DNA of 64,000 nucleotides from Mikania micrantha (Eukaryota; Streptophyta; Magnoliopsida; Asterales; Asteraceae), in assembly GCA_009363875.1 (NCBI GenBank), contig CM018695.1, positions 68,322,907 through 68,386,906 on the forward strand, written 5' to 3'. The position numbers were made by a program, and so were the translations under genes. Each line of letters begins with the position of its first letter. Position 1 is the first letter of the stretch. Shown here piece by piece: positions 35,976 through 46,849 of this stretch. Under the pieces are notes generated by a model. It did no database searches. It was not told the DNA's origin and saw nothing but the letters and a program-made list of their open reading frames with translations.

Positions 35976-36411
35976 TATAGCCATTGCCCTTTTTACGTCA
36001 ATGTAAATTACATCACGGTAAATTATGTCAATGTAAATTACATCACTGTAATTTATCATTGTTAGAAAAAATTTCAAATAAATTTGTTATATTTAAGCTC
36101 GTTACAATGATGTAAATATATGGCATCTAAAAAAAGTAAAAAAAAATTAGTCGAGACTATAACGGAATTAAAGAGAAAAATGAGACGAATATAATGGTGC
36201 AATTTTTTTTAAAAACTAATATATTATAAAAAAGTTATTAATGTTTAAAAAAGAGGAGGGGGGGAAAACTTATAAACATAAAATGACTATGATGCCCTTT
36301 TTAATATTTTAATGAAAAGCTTATGTGTAAGTTTATTATTGGTTGAAATGAGTCATGTAATTGAATCTTTTCTCATTGTTTATACAAAACTATCCATTTG
36401 TACAATAACCT
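35976..36411. mobile_element. Right arm of a foldback MITE (family FB1)
   Basis: ACGTCAATGTAAATTACATC, TAGTCGAGACTATAACGG and GCTTATGTGTAAGTTT occur in this order, as in the right arms at 37530-37930 and 38935-39336. The left arm is missing. A short TATATATA run adjoins its right edge. Confidence 0.5.
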
Positions 36412-36424
36412 TACTATATATAGG

Positions 36425-36811
36425 GGATGGTTCCATTGTTAACCCTCCCTTATAGCATTAAGCCGTTAACCCTGGCGTTTTTTGCTTGAATCTTTGTTTT
36501 TTTTTTTGTTATGGTTTTTATTATACATAAACATGGGGTTTCTTTTTTGTGTTTTTGCTAATTCATCACCGTTTATAAATTGAATCAAAATGTAAGTAAG
36601 TGTAAGTTCCTTGCACTTACTAAGTGCAAGGAACTTACACTTACTTACATTTTGATTCAATTTATAAACGGTGATGAATTAGCAAAAACACAAAAAAAAA
36701 CCCCTATTTATGTATAATAAAAACCATGACAAAAAAAACAAAGATTCGGGCAAAAAACACCAGGGTTAACGGGTTAACGCTATAAGGGATGGTTAACATT
36801 TAAACATCTCC
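36425..36811. mobile_element. Near-perfect palindromic MITE (family FB2)
   Basis: It is symmetric around C36620: TTGCACTTA and TAAGTGCAA flank the centre, and the mirror symmetry runs perfectly for roughly 80 bases per side, then with few mismatches to both edges. The element sits between (TA)n tracts (36416-36423 and 36812-36831). A diverged relative lies at 59706-60095. No coding content is expected; the open frame across it is an artefact. Confidence 0.7.
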
Positions 36812-36831
36812 ATATATATATATATATATAT

Positions 36832-37932
36832 AGGGACATATATAAAAAATAACCCTCTTTTTTTGCTACAAGTACATAACTAATTTCAACCAATAATAAA
36901 CTTACACATAAGCTTTTCATTAAAATATTAAAAAGGGCATCATAATCATTTTACGTTTATAAGTTTTTCCCCCCTCTTTTTTAAACATTTATAACTTTTT
37001 TTATAATATATTATTTTTTAAATGAAGTAATTTAAAATGACATAATTAACGGTGACGTAACACATTATTTACAATGATGTAAATTTCTCTTTATTTCCCG
37101 TTATAATGTTGACTAGTTTTTTTAATTTTTTTTCTCATTGTCCATTATTTACATCGATGTAACGAGCATAAATATAACATATTATTTTGAAGTTTTTCTA
37201 ACAATAATAAATTACAGTGATATAATATAACACATTATTTTATTTTTTTCTTTAACAATGATAATTACAATAATAAATTACAGTGATGTAATAGAACACA
37301 TTATTTTGATTTTTTTCTCTAACAATGATAATTATAGTGATGTAATTTATCATTGTTCGAAAAAAATTCAAACTAATTTGTTGTATTTAGGCTCGTTACA
37401 AATTATGGATGACCAAAAAGCCAAAAAAAACCGAACCGAAACCGAATTAACCGGAAAAACCGAACCGGAGCCAAATTAACCGAAAAAACCGAGCCGGAAC
37501 CGAATTAACCGGAAAAAACCGAAACCTAATTTTGCGTCAATGTAAATTACATCACGGTAAATTACGTCAATGTAAATTACATCACTGTAATTTATCATTG
37601 TCAGAAAAAATTTCAAATAAATTTGTTATATTTAAGCTCGTTACAATGATGTAAATATATGACATCTAAAAAAAGTTTAAAAAAATTAGTCGAGACTATA
37701 ACGGAATTAAAGAAAAAATGAAACGAATATAATGGTGCAATTTTTTTTAAAAATTAATATATTATAAAAAAGTTATTAATGTTTAAAAAAGAGGGGGGAA
37801 ACTTATAAAAGGTAAAATGACTATGATGCCTTTCTAATATTTTAATTAAAAGCTTATGTGTAACTTTGTTATTGGTTGAAATAAGTTATGTAGTTGTAGC
37901 AAAAGATGAGGGTTATAAAAAATTTCATCACC
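36832..37932. mobile_element. Foldback MITE, family FB1 (copy with both arms)
   Basis: The left arm (CCTCTTTTTTGCTACAAG, ATAAACTTACACATAAGC, TTTTAAACATTTATAAC) is mirrored by the right arm from 37530 onward (GTAAATTACATCACGG, GCTTATGTGTAAC, GAGGGTTATAAAAAATT). The centre holds AACCGAACCGAAACCG-type repeats. (TA)n tracts border both sides. Confidence 0.6.
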
Positions 37933-37946
37933 TATATATATATATA

Positions 37947-39333
37947 GGGGATGAAATTTTTTATAACCCTCATCTTTTGCTACAACCATTAACCATCATC
38001 CAATGGTTACTTGAAAAAGGTAAGTGTGTAGGATCGTGCCACGTGTTAATTCCTTTGTCTTTATTATGAAGGTCATTTAAGACATTTGTCATTTATGTAA
38101 AGTTTACTCCCTTTTTTTTAAACATTCATAACTTTTTTATACTATATTATTTTTAAAAAAAATTGCACCATTATACTCGTCTCATTTTTCTCTTTAATTT
38201 CGTTATAGTCTCGACTATTTTTTTTTAAATTTTTTTGATGTCATGTATTTACATCATTGTAACGAGCTTAACGATAGCAAATTAATTAGAATTTTTTTCT
38301 AACAATGGTAAATTACAGTAATGTAACACAAAATGAAGTAATGTAACACAAAATGAAGTCTCGACTATTTTTTTTTAAAATTTTTTTGATGTCATGTATT
38401 TACATCATTATAACGAGGTTAACGATAGCAAATTAATTAGAATTTTTTCTAACAATGGTAAATTACAGTAATGTAACACAAAATGAAGTAATGTAACACA
38501 AAATGAAGTAAATTACAATGACATAATTAACGGTGACGTAACACATTAATTACAGTGATGTAATTTTCACTTTAATTCCCGTTATAATGTTGACTAGTTT
38601 TTTTAAATTTTTTTTTCTCATTGCCCATTATTAACATCGATATAACGAGCATAAATATAACACATTATTTTATTTTTTTCTCTAACAATAATAATTACAA
38701 TGATAAATTACAGTGATGTAATATAACACATTATTTTGATTTTTTTCTCTAACAATGATAATTATAGTGATGTAATTTATCATTGTTCGAAAACAATTCA
38801 AACTAATTTGTTGTATTTAGGCTCGTTACAAATTAGGGATGAGCAAAAAGTAAAAAAAAAACCGAACCGAAACCAAATTAACCGAAAAAACCGAACCGGA
38901 ACCAAATTAACCGAAAAAAACCGAAACCAAATTTTACGTCAATGTAAATTACATCACGATAAATTACGTCAATGTAAATTACATCACTGTAATTTATCAT
39001 TTTTAAAAAAAATTCAAATAAATTTGTCATATTTAAGCTCGTTACAATGATGTAAATATAGGGCATCTAAAAAAAGTAAAAAAAATTAGTCGAGACTATA
39101 ACGGAATTAAAGTGAAAAATGACACGAATATAATAGTGCAATTTTTTTAAAAAAATAATATATTATAAAAAAGTTATTAATGTTTAAAAAAGAGGGGGGA
39201 AAAACTTATAAAGGTAAAATGACTATGATGCCATTTTTAATATTTTAATGAAAAACTTATGTGTAAGTTTATGATTAGTTGAAATGGGTTATGTAGTTGT
39301 AGCAAAAGATGAGGGTTATTTTTTATACCTTCC

Positions 39334-39336
<3 letters not shown>
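37947..39336. mobile_element. Foldback MITE, family FB1 (second full copy, 1.4 kb)
   Basis: The left arm starts GGGGATGAAATTTTTTATAA and the right arm ends GATGAGGGTTATTTTTTATA. Both arms carry the TAGTCGAGACTATAAC motif. A block of about 130 bases near 38270-38510 is duplicated inside the left arm. It shares a (TA)n tract (37933-37946) with the neighbouring copy and is followed by a long one. Confidence 0.6.

Positions 39337-39403
<67 letters not shown>
39337..39403. repeat. (TA)n microsatellite
   Basis: An almost pure TA run of about 33 units directly follows the right end of a foldback MITE. It is the longest dinucleotide tract in the window. Confidence 0.9.
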
Positions 39404-39407
<4 letters not shown>

Positions 39408-39651
39408 GCTTAAGGCAAACGTGCAAAACTTGAATATTTCATCATGCAAAAAAATAAGACATACAATCAGACCCCCTTAATTTTCTTTAAATGGTCAACA
39501 AATATATTTAAAGTCCGATCATCTGTGTAAATTCAATAAAATTAGTTAGGGACATAAGGTGTTAAAAAATTTAATTTCGAAATCAAGCCTGAATTTTCAG
39601 AAATCATAAAGTTGAGATATTCGTAAATTAGGATAAACGGTTTTACCAAAG

Positions 39652-39859
39652 GACTTCTAGCCTAGCGGTATTGCAATGAAGGAGAGAAGCTGCACCTCAT
39701 TGAGGTCAGGGGTTCAAACCTGAGCAGGGGAGAGGGTTTACGGATTTATCCGGTTCCCGCTTATCTGGTGGGTGAAGGGGTGACGACTGGGCCTGTCCTT
39801 GGATGTGTGCCCGTTTGGGCTTAAATCAGTCGTTCAGCTTGAAGCCGTTCAAAAAAAAA
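39652..39859 (+). mobile_element. tRNA-derived SINE (full length or nearly so)
   Basis: A box A-like TAGCCTAGCGG (39658-39668) and a box B-like GGTTCAAACC (39711-39720) lie at the usual spacing of a Pol III internal promoter. The body ends GCCGTTC plus an A tail. The same GCCGTTCAAA tail occurs at 14223, 40741, 43737 and 44109. No clear target duplication was found. Confidence 0.75.
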
Positions 39860-40847
39860 GAAAATAGTTTTTTATTATTAAATATTAATTATTTTGGAAA
39901 ATTATTCATATATTTCGAATATTTAATTTAATTTTTTTTTGGATTTTTCAAATAATTTTATATATAAATTCAAAATTTTATTTAGTCTTAAATTATTTTA
40001 TAATATTTATAAAATAATTATTATATATATTTTTTTAATTTCTAAAGTGACTTTTACCGACTTTGGAGTACGTAAAGAAGGGCCCAACTTCACGTGGGTT
40101 AGAACCACGTGGAAAAGCTTAGCTGCCTAAATATCCTCGGAACCCGTTTTAACCAATCAAATGTATTCTCCCACGTGGGAAATGGGACCAAGATAATATA
40201 TTTCAATATTTTATTAATAATATTATTATATAATATATTATAATATAATAATATATAATCTCCATTATGGGTGTTTTGTTTTTTTTATGTTTCTCTCTCT
40301 AGGTTAGGAAAACAATAGCAATCTATAGGCGTTAACCCTAAATTATATTTTTATTTGGTCATTTAGTAAATATAATTTGTCAAATATAATAACCTAATCT
40401 TTATATGATCTTTAAAAGTGTTGCGTTATTGGTACATCGGTGTACCAATAACACTATTTTTTATATTTTTTGATGTTAAAAAATATTTAAAATTATGCAT
40501 GAATAAAAGTTATGTGTGTATAATATGACTAATTTGACATAACTATGATATATAAATAATGTGGATTGTGTACGAATATTAAGAACTTTTTAAATTTAAG
40601 GTCATAGTATTTCTTATGATTATTGTCATGGTATGAGTTTACAAAATTAAAAAAATAGATTAGTTCTATTTAATAAGAGCAAAAACAAATTGCATAGTGC
40701 GAACATGAGAGTACTAATCTTATGTTTAAGTCAAACTTATTTGCCGTTCAAAAATAGAAAAAAAACCTCCCAAGTTATTTCTTTCCTAAAATGCAATATA
40801 CCCAACGCTATAGACTATAGTAACACAAAATTACATATATTAACTAA
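39860..40847. other. AT-rich spacer with a SINE tail remnant
   Basis: TTTGCCGTTCAAAAATAG at about 40740 is a leftover SINE 3' end. A GC-rich patch at 40075-40195 includes CCACGTGG-type words (E/G-box-like) but no gene could be tied to it. Confidence 0.4.
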
Positions 40848-41157
40848 CTAGATTAAAATATGTGTATTATACATTTTAAATATATGAATTTATAATTATT
40901 TATTTTAAATAAAATAATATATATTATTAAAGATTTCTGTAAAAAAAATAAAAAATTGATTTATAATATAATCAATCATATTAGTTACCGACATTAATAA
41001 ATTTATTGGTATTTAATACAAGAAAGAGAAGGAAAAATCTAAATTTAATAAAAAGTTACATATATTAAATAAGAGATATGCGAGAAAAATAACTTTTACA
41101 TGGTACAGAAACATGACATTTAATTCATTAGAATCTTTATTTATTATATAATATATA
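40848..41157 (-). mobile_element. Candidate short Helitron
   Basis: Read on the minus strand, a TGTATAATACACA hairpin precedes CTAG and a host T at 40848, and an AT-rich segment resembling other Helitron 5' ends lies near 41150. The TC start is not clear. Confidence 0.3.
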
Positions 41158-42388
41158 TAAATTGTTCATAAAACTATTAATGGGGATCCATAAGTTTAGT
41201 GTGTTGAGTTAGTAAAAATATAAAAAAAATAAATTAAACTAGAGTACTAGACAATCAAAAACAGAAAATCTTATAATGATTTTATTTCACGTAAAATAAT
41301 AATTAAAATATTTAGTGTTTATAAGACACGTCGATGGAAAACTCACGTTTACAATAAAACTAATTGTAATTTGTTTATTAAGAGATTAAAACTCTCAATA
41401 TATCACAAAGATCTCTCTCTCTCACACACACACACATGAACACACATTTAACATCATCATTATTTCTCAAAATCCAAATAATTACGCCTTTTAAGAATTG
41501 TAACCTATGCTAGCTATTTTATTTTTAAAGACGTACTTTATTTTTTTAAGAGACAGTCCTAGTTGATGTTGTTATTCTTTATGGTCATAAGTTAATACAT
41601 AAGAACTTTACTAAAATAGACAATTTTATCAAAAGTTTCATCTTAGGAAATTCAAAACAATAGACGTTGACTTGCAGCCGGTAAAACGGTAGACATCGTC
41701 AGACTTGTCAACTCCTTTAGCCAACAATTTCCTGCCGACCTAAAGGTGTCATGTTAGCTCAAAGATACAAATTAATCCTAAAAACGTAGAAGCTAACGAG
41801 GAAGAATGGGTTTGGGTCATGGTTGGTAAGAATCATGTTCACAAATACACCGTCGTAACTAGTTCCTTAATTTTGTAACTTCAATCGGCAGGTAATTTAA
41901 AACAATGAGGGAGGAGGGGGGGGGATCCAAAAGAATTCAGGTAGTTTAAGATTGCATTGCAAGTAATCAAAATAATAATTTTGAATGATTCAAAGTAAAA
42001 TAAATGGTAGAATTTGATTATAACTAAGATAAAAAGTTTAATGTTAATTTAGAGTGAAATGTAAACCCTCAATAGTTTATCCTAAGATATAAAAATACAA
42101 GTTTAACCCATCCAAGCCTTTTATAAAAAAAAGTAGGATAAAGTATTATAAAAAAATGGTAGCTAAAAATAAATATCTGGTTTGATGAAGTTAATTGGTG
42201 GTCACGTTCTATGTATATTACTAAGTCAAATCCCCTGCTCACTCTACCCTCTAATTGTTTACTTCAACAACTGCCCAGAAAAACCTCTCTCAAACCCCCC
42301 CCCCCCCACCTATACATATATGCATGTGTATGTATATATCTGGTCTACAACTTTATAGAGAAACAAAAAGGGTGTTTTGAAGATAAAA
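41158..42388. other. Upstream region and leader of the small host gene
   Basis: Mostly AT-rich. A CT-rich leader-like stretch with a C tract (about 42235-42310) directly precedes the first exon and may be its 5' UTR. No TATA box could be chosen with confidence. Confidence 0.35.
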
Positions 42389-43851
42389 ATGTCTACTTCT
42401 TCTGCTTCATACATTCACATGGTGGGTTCCTCTTCTTTCTCTAATGTACACATCAAATTTATCTGTGTCAAAGAAAACACATATATGTATATATATACAC
42501 ACAAAACATGTGAAAATTTGATTTACATGTGCGTTTTTCGTAGACGGTATGACACCCTAATTATCAAGGGTGTTTGTAGATCAGTAGCTACTGATCAATT
42601 AGTCAAACCGGCCAAACAAAATAAGTTAGGTCGGTTTGAACTGATTGATTTGAAAACTCTATGTAGTTGATGTATGCGGTTCAGTTTTATACAGTTGTTT
42701 GTTAAAACTGAACCGAGGTTACATGCAAGGTATATAAACTTGGTTAAATTAAAGTTGATACATATATAGAAGATTAATTTGCAGGTGCATCATCTAATAG
42801 AAGAGTGTTTGCTATTCAATATGAGCAAAGAAGAATGCATGGAAGCTCTATCTAAGCATGCAAACATCATGCCTGTAATCACTTCCACAGGTACTCTTCA
42901 ATTTTATTTTTTTAGCTTTAATTATTCTTAATTGGTTAATTATCCAAACCCTAAAAACCTAGAAAACACACAAATAGGAAATATTTTATGAATTTTTAGA
43001 AAAATTTTTAATGATGTTCAAATATATAAATAAATATATTCACAATTTTACCCTGAAATTTTTTAAATATTTTTTAATGTTAAATGGAGTTTAATTTTGA
43101 TTTTAATTAGTGGCGTAATATAAAATAATATTTTAGTGTAGTGTAAAATAGTCTAATAATTGTTTGTGGGGTAAAATATATATAATTAATTTGACAGATC
43201 ATGGATTAAAAATAAAATATTGTTTGTTGTTTTCTTATTAGACTGATACTTATGACCTGTAACCATTATTAATTTTTTTAATTTATCTGCTAACATTATG
43301 CACATTTAAAATTAATATAATATAAATATAAATTGAAAATGAAAATGAAATGTATTATTAATTATCTTTTAAACTTGCGTTACATTACTTGAAAACTAAC
43401 CCCTCTAGAACCAAATACAATATGAACATGAAAATGAAATATAACTACATATAAAACTATATACATATGTGACGTTAGTCAGAAATTACACCTAACACAT
43501 TTGTTAATCAAATATTTGAAAGAATATAATTTAATTTATAATTAATTAGTTTATTGATAACGTATATTAATCACTTTGCGACGAAAGAATTGTTTTGATG
43601 GGGGGTCTCAGGGGGTCAGGGGTTTTCCAAGTGGGGTTTCCTCCCGGGATGGTTGTAGTGGCTCATGTGAGGTCCAGGTAACTAGACCTTGGTGACATGG
43701 CCTGGAAACAGTGGGTTCACACGATTAAGACATTCGCCGTTCAAAAAAAAAGTTTTGATGTTTTTTTAATAATTAAACGACGTAAGATGCATCTTGGTGC
43801 TTTATATATATTGCCGTTGTAAAATCCAAAAATAAAAATAATAATAGTAGC

Positions 43852-43884
<33 letters not shown>

Positions 43885-43898
43885 TATTATTATTATTA

Positions 43899-43934
<36 letters not shown>

Positions 43935-44268
43935 GAAGGTTTTAGACGTATTTTAGATTCATTTGGGTATTTGGGGGGTCTCAGGGGGTCAGGGGTTTTC
44001 CAAGTGGGGTTTCCTCCCGGGATGGTTGTAGTGGCTCATGTGAGGTCCAGGTAACTAGACCTTGGTGACATGGCCTGGAAACAGTGGGTTCACACGATTA
44101 AGACATTCGCCGTTCAAAAAAAAAGTTTTGATGTTTTTTTAATAATTAAACGACGTAAGATGCATCTTGGTGCTTTATATATATTGCCGTTGTAAAATCC
44201 AAAAATAAAAATAATAATAGTAGCAATAATAATAATAATAATAATAATAATAATTATTATTATTATTA

Positions 44269-44313
<45 letters not shown>

Positions 44314-46204
44314 GAAGGTTTTAGACGTATTTTAGATTCATTTGGGTATTTTGTGCTTTTTTCAAAATGTTATAGAAACGGGTCATAAAATCATAAACGG
44401 GTCATAAAATCATCTAAAAATTCACTTATAAAGCCTAAGTGAATCAAGATTACCTGTTATTTGGGTTTTTTTATCTAGTATTAGAACATAAATCAAAGTT
44501 AAGTTACCTAACTGAAATAAAACAAAGTTTTAGAGTCTGTTTGGTATGAAGGAATGGAATGGACGGGGGAATGGAATGGACGAGGGAATGGAATGGACAT
44601 GAGAAAGAAATGAATGATTACCATTCCATTGTCATGTTTGGTTACCTATGGCAATGAAATGATCCATAACTTTTTGTTGTTTGGTAGACATGAGAAGATA
44701 AATGAATATAATACAATTTATGGGTCGAGTCGTTGTTTTAATCATTGTTCGAATAATGGGTCGGGTCGGGTCGTGTGTCATGGTTCGGACCATCAGTCGG
44801 TTCATTGGTCGGTTATTGTTTAGCTCATGGTTCGATCATGGGACATTTCATGGATTGGGTCATGGTTTGGTTTGTGGATCGGGTCATGGGTCGGATCATG
44901 ATTTGGTTCATGGGTCGAGTCATTGTTTGAGTCAAGGCTCGGGTAATTTTTTGAGTCCTGAATAGGGTCATAATTCGATCATGGTTCGGATCATGGTTTG
45001 GATCATTGTTCGCGTCATGGTTCAGGTCATGGGTCGGGTCATGGTTCGAATCATGGTTCACGTCATGGTTCGGGTCATGGTTCGGGTCATGGTTCGGGTC
45101 ATGGATCGGGTCATGTTTTGGACATGGGTCGGGTCATGTTTTGGACATGGGTCGAGTCATTGGTCGGATCATTCCTTCATGAGAAGGAATGAAAAAAAAA
45201 CACCCACACTCTAAGGAATGAAAATCATTAAAAGTGAAGGAATATCATTCCTTATGGAATGGTGCATTCCATTCCTATGTGGTAACCAAACACGTTTCTT
45301 TTCATTCCAACGTAATGACTCATTCCATTCCATCTTTCATTCATGCATACCAAACGCTACCTTAGTGATTTAATTGGAACAAAATCAAAAATTGGTTATG
45401 TTTCTACAAAATTACCCCTTATTATTATTATAAATAAATAAAAAAATTTGCGACAAAGAAACTTAGAATAAACCTATTTGATGGGATTATCACACCTTCT
45501 TTTCATCAAGAGTTCAAACTTATTCTTTGATGCTTCAATAATCTTTTAGATATCTAACGAATTATGAAGACCAGTGGATCCTAGCTTTTAACCTCAGCTT
45601 AGTTCTTCATTAGTCACTTAAGTTAAAAAAGTATTCATTATGTGAATTGAATAATTTAACATGTTGCAAACTAATTTAACATGCACTAATGAGACCTAGA
45701 TTAATTGGTTTGGAGGAGACAATCTCATGGCTTTTCAATATGAAGGTCATGTGTTCGAGTCTCACTTAGAACATCCAGGTAGACCAAAGGTTTTACCACA
45801 TTAGAAATAGGTTCCAATGCGAAGATTTACCCCGGTGGCTTGCCTAAAAAAGTATTTGTTGACTGTTAGAAAAACTAATATAACATGTTGTGAACCAATA
45901 ATCTATATGTTCATATCATCAATAATGTATTAATAAAAAAATAATAAAGATTTAAGAATTAATAATTAATAAATAGTGAACATCTTAGAATTAATTAATT
46001 ACACTTAAGTTAATTATTTATTAAATTACGATTTCTTTTTGTTCTTAATTTAATTAATGGCTTAATTATTTGTTTATGCGTGTTTCATCTATGTGTTATG
46101 TAAATTCAGTGTGGAGTGAGCTTGAGAAAGAGAATAAAGGCTTCTTTGAGGCATACAATAACACAAGAAGGGATCATCAAACACAATCACATTCTTCTAC
46201 TTAA
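42389..46204 (+). CDS. Small plant-specific protein of unknown function (TIGR01589 / protein 1589 family), 3 exons
   Basis: Exons 42389-42421, 42785-42890 and 46110-46204 join in frame to 234 nt, giving 77 aa. All splice sites are GT-AG: ATG|GTGGG at exon 1, GCAG before GTGCATCATC, ACAG|GTACTC at exon 2 and TTCAG before TGTGGAG. The core HHLIEECLLFNMSKEECMEA, SKHANIMPVITSTVW and ELEKENKGFFEAYN is the hallmark of this short plant family, recalled as plant protein 1589 of unknown function. The tail is rich in Ser, His and Gln. There is no signal peptide or membrane span. The function is unknown, so none is assigned. The start is the only ATG near the splice-supported frame. Intron 2 is 3219 bp and filled with repeats. 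It is intact as read; expression was not tested. Confidence 0.88.
43600..44351. repeat. Tandem duplication of a 373/379-bp block
   Basis: Copy 1 is 43600-43972 and copy 2 is 43973-44351. They match base for base except for two extra ATT units in copy 2. Each contains the SINE, a palindromic (AAT)n-(ATT)n microsatellite and the phrase GAAGGTTTTAGACGTATTTT. The near identity implies a very recent event, or an assembly error, inside intron 2 of the small gene. Confidence 0.85.
43601..43751 (+). mobile_element. 5'-truncated SINE with 9-bp TSD (intron 2)
   Basis: It ends GCCGTTC plus an A tail and is flanked by the exact duplication GTTTTGATG (43592-43600 and 43752-43760). Pol III boxes were not seen, so it is probably truncated at its 5' end. 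It lies inside the duplicated block 43600-44351. Confidence 0.7.
44533..45361. mobile_element. Tourist-type MITE with an expanded internal minisatellite (intron 2)
   Basis: The ends GAGTCTGTTTGGTATG and (inverse) GGTAGCGTTTGGTATG are flanked by TTA on both sides (44530-44532 and 45362-45364), the Tourist/PIF-Harbinger signature. GGAATGGAATGG subterminal repeats lie on both sides of a large central minisatellite. No transposase is present. Confidence 0.7.
44750..45175. repeat. 12-bp minisatellite (GGTTCGGGTCAT-like), about 35 units
   Basis: The unit recurs with small changes throughout the centre of the Tourist-type MITE. Because 12 is a multiple of 3, long open frames with Gly-His-Gly-Ser or Arg-Val-Met-Val periodicity appear on both strands; they are not genes. 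Confidence 0.85.
45693..45850 (+). mobile_element. Possible degraded tRNA-derived SINE
   Basis: TAATTGGTTTGGAGGAG is box A-like and GTTCGAGTCTCAC (about 45752) is box B-like. Spacing is acceptable, but the 3' end and any target duplication are unclear. Confidence 0.3.
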
Positions 46205-46660
46205 TATAATCATCATCATCATCACAAGTTGTTACCCCATAATTAAATGTTTTAAATCACTTGTATCTATGTCCTTTTGAGTTTGGTAGTTTTGGATATT
46301 GTTGTTTAATCTATGTATACTATTAGATTTTTTTTCATGAACAATAATACTGGATAAAATTGACAACGTCTAGATAATTTATGAATATTAACCAGACCTA
46401 AAGAAATCCAGAGATTATGGCCCAACTTAATATATATTCTATTCATGAGAAACTATGTTTCTTGATTAATTTTTTGTGGTTAGATCCACTTATTTTCTTC
46501 CATAAACAACCATCTAATCTACTTTTAACGTTGAACTCTCAATCTTATAAAATGAGACAATATACGCCCACCTAGATATTGTTGTATTAGAAGCCTTTGG
46601 ACCTTACTCATTAGTATTATAGCACACCGGGATACTATTGTATTAGAAACCTTTTAAAGT
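46205..46660. other. 3' UTR and spacer after the small gene
   Basis: AT-rich. AATAATA-like words at about 46343 could serve in polyadenylation, but no single signal stands out. Confidence 0.35.
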
Positions 46661-46790
46661 AAATGACTGAGATGGTTCATATGATTTGCTAGTATTTAAC
46701 TCTTGTTATTATGTTTAATAAATTACACATATGATACTAAACTTTAAATATTTGTAACACATGTATTGATTGTTGAAACTTTTGATTGTC
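46661..46790. mobile_element. MP1 palindromic MITE, partial copy
   Basis: Only one arm is present (GAGATGGTTC, TTTGCTAGTATTTAACTC, AACACATGTATTG). It lies just upstream of a full copy. Confidence 0.4.
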
Positions 46791-46849
46791 ACTTTAATAA
46801 CCTAAGCTAGATATGAGTTGGTATAATCAAGATTGTCATTATTTCAAGA

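Noticed and set aside
39652..39859. A functional tRNA gene at the box A/box B match
   Set aside because: No cloverleaf with acceptor stem and anticodon arm could be drawn; the long 3' body and A tail mark it as a SINE.
44825..45214. Several overlapping open frames on both strands with Gly-His-Gly-Ser or Arg-Val-Met periodicity
   Set aside because: They are produced by the 12-bp minisatellite, whose period is a multiple of 3; no start context, splice sites or family similarity.
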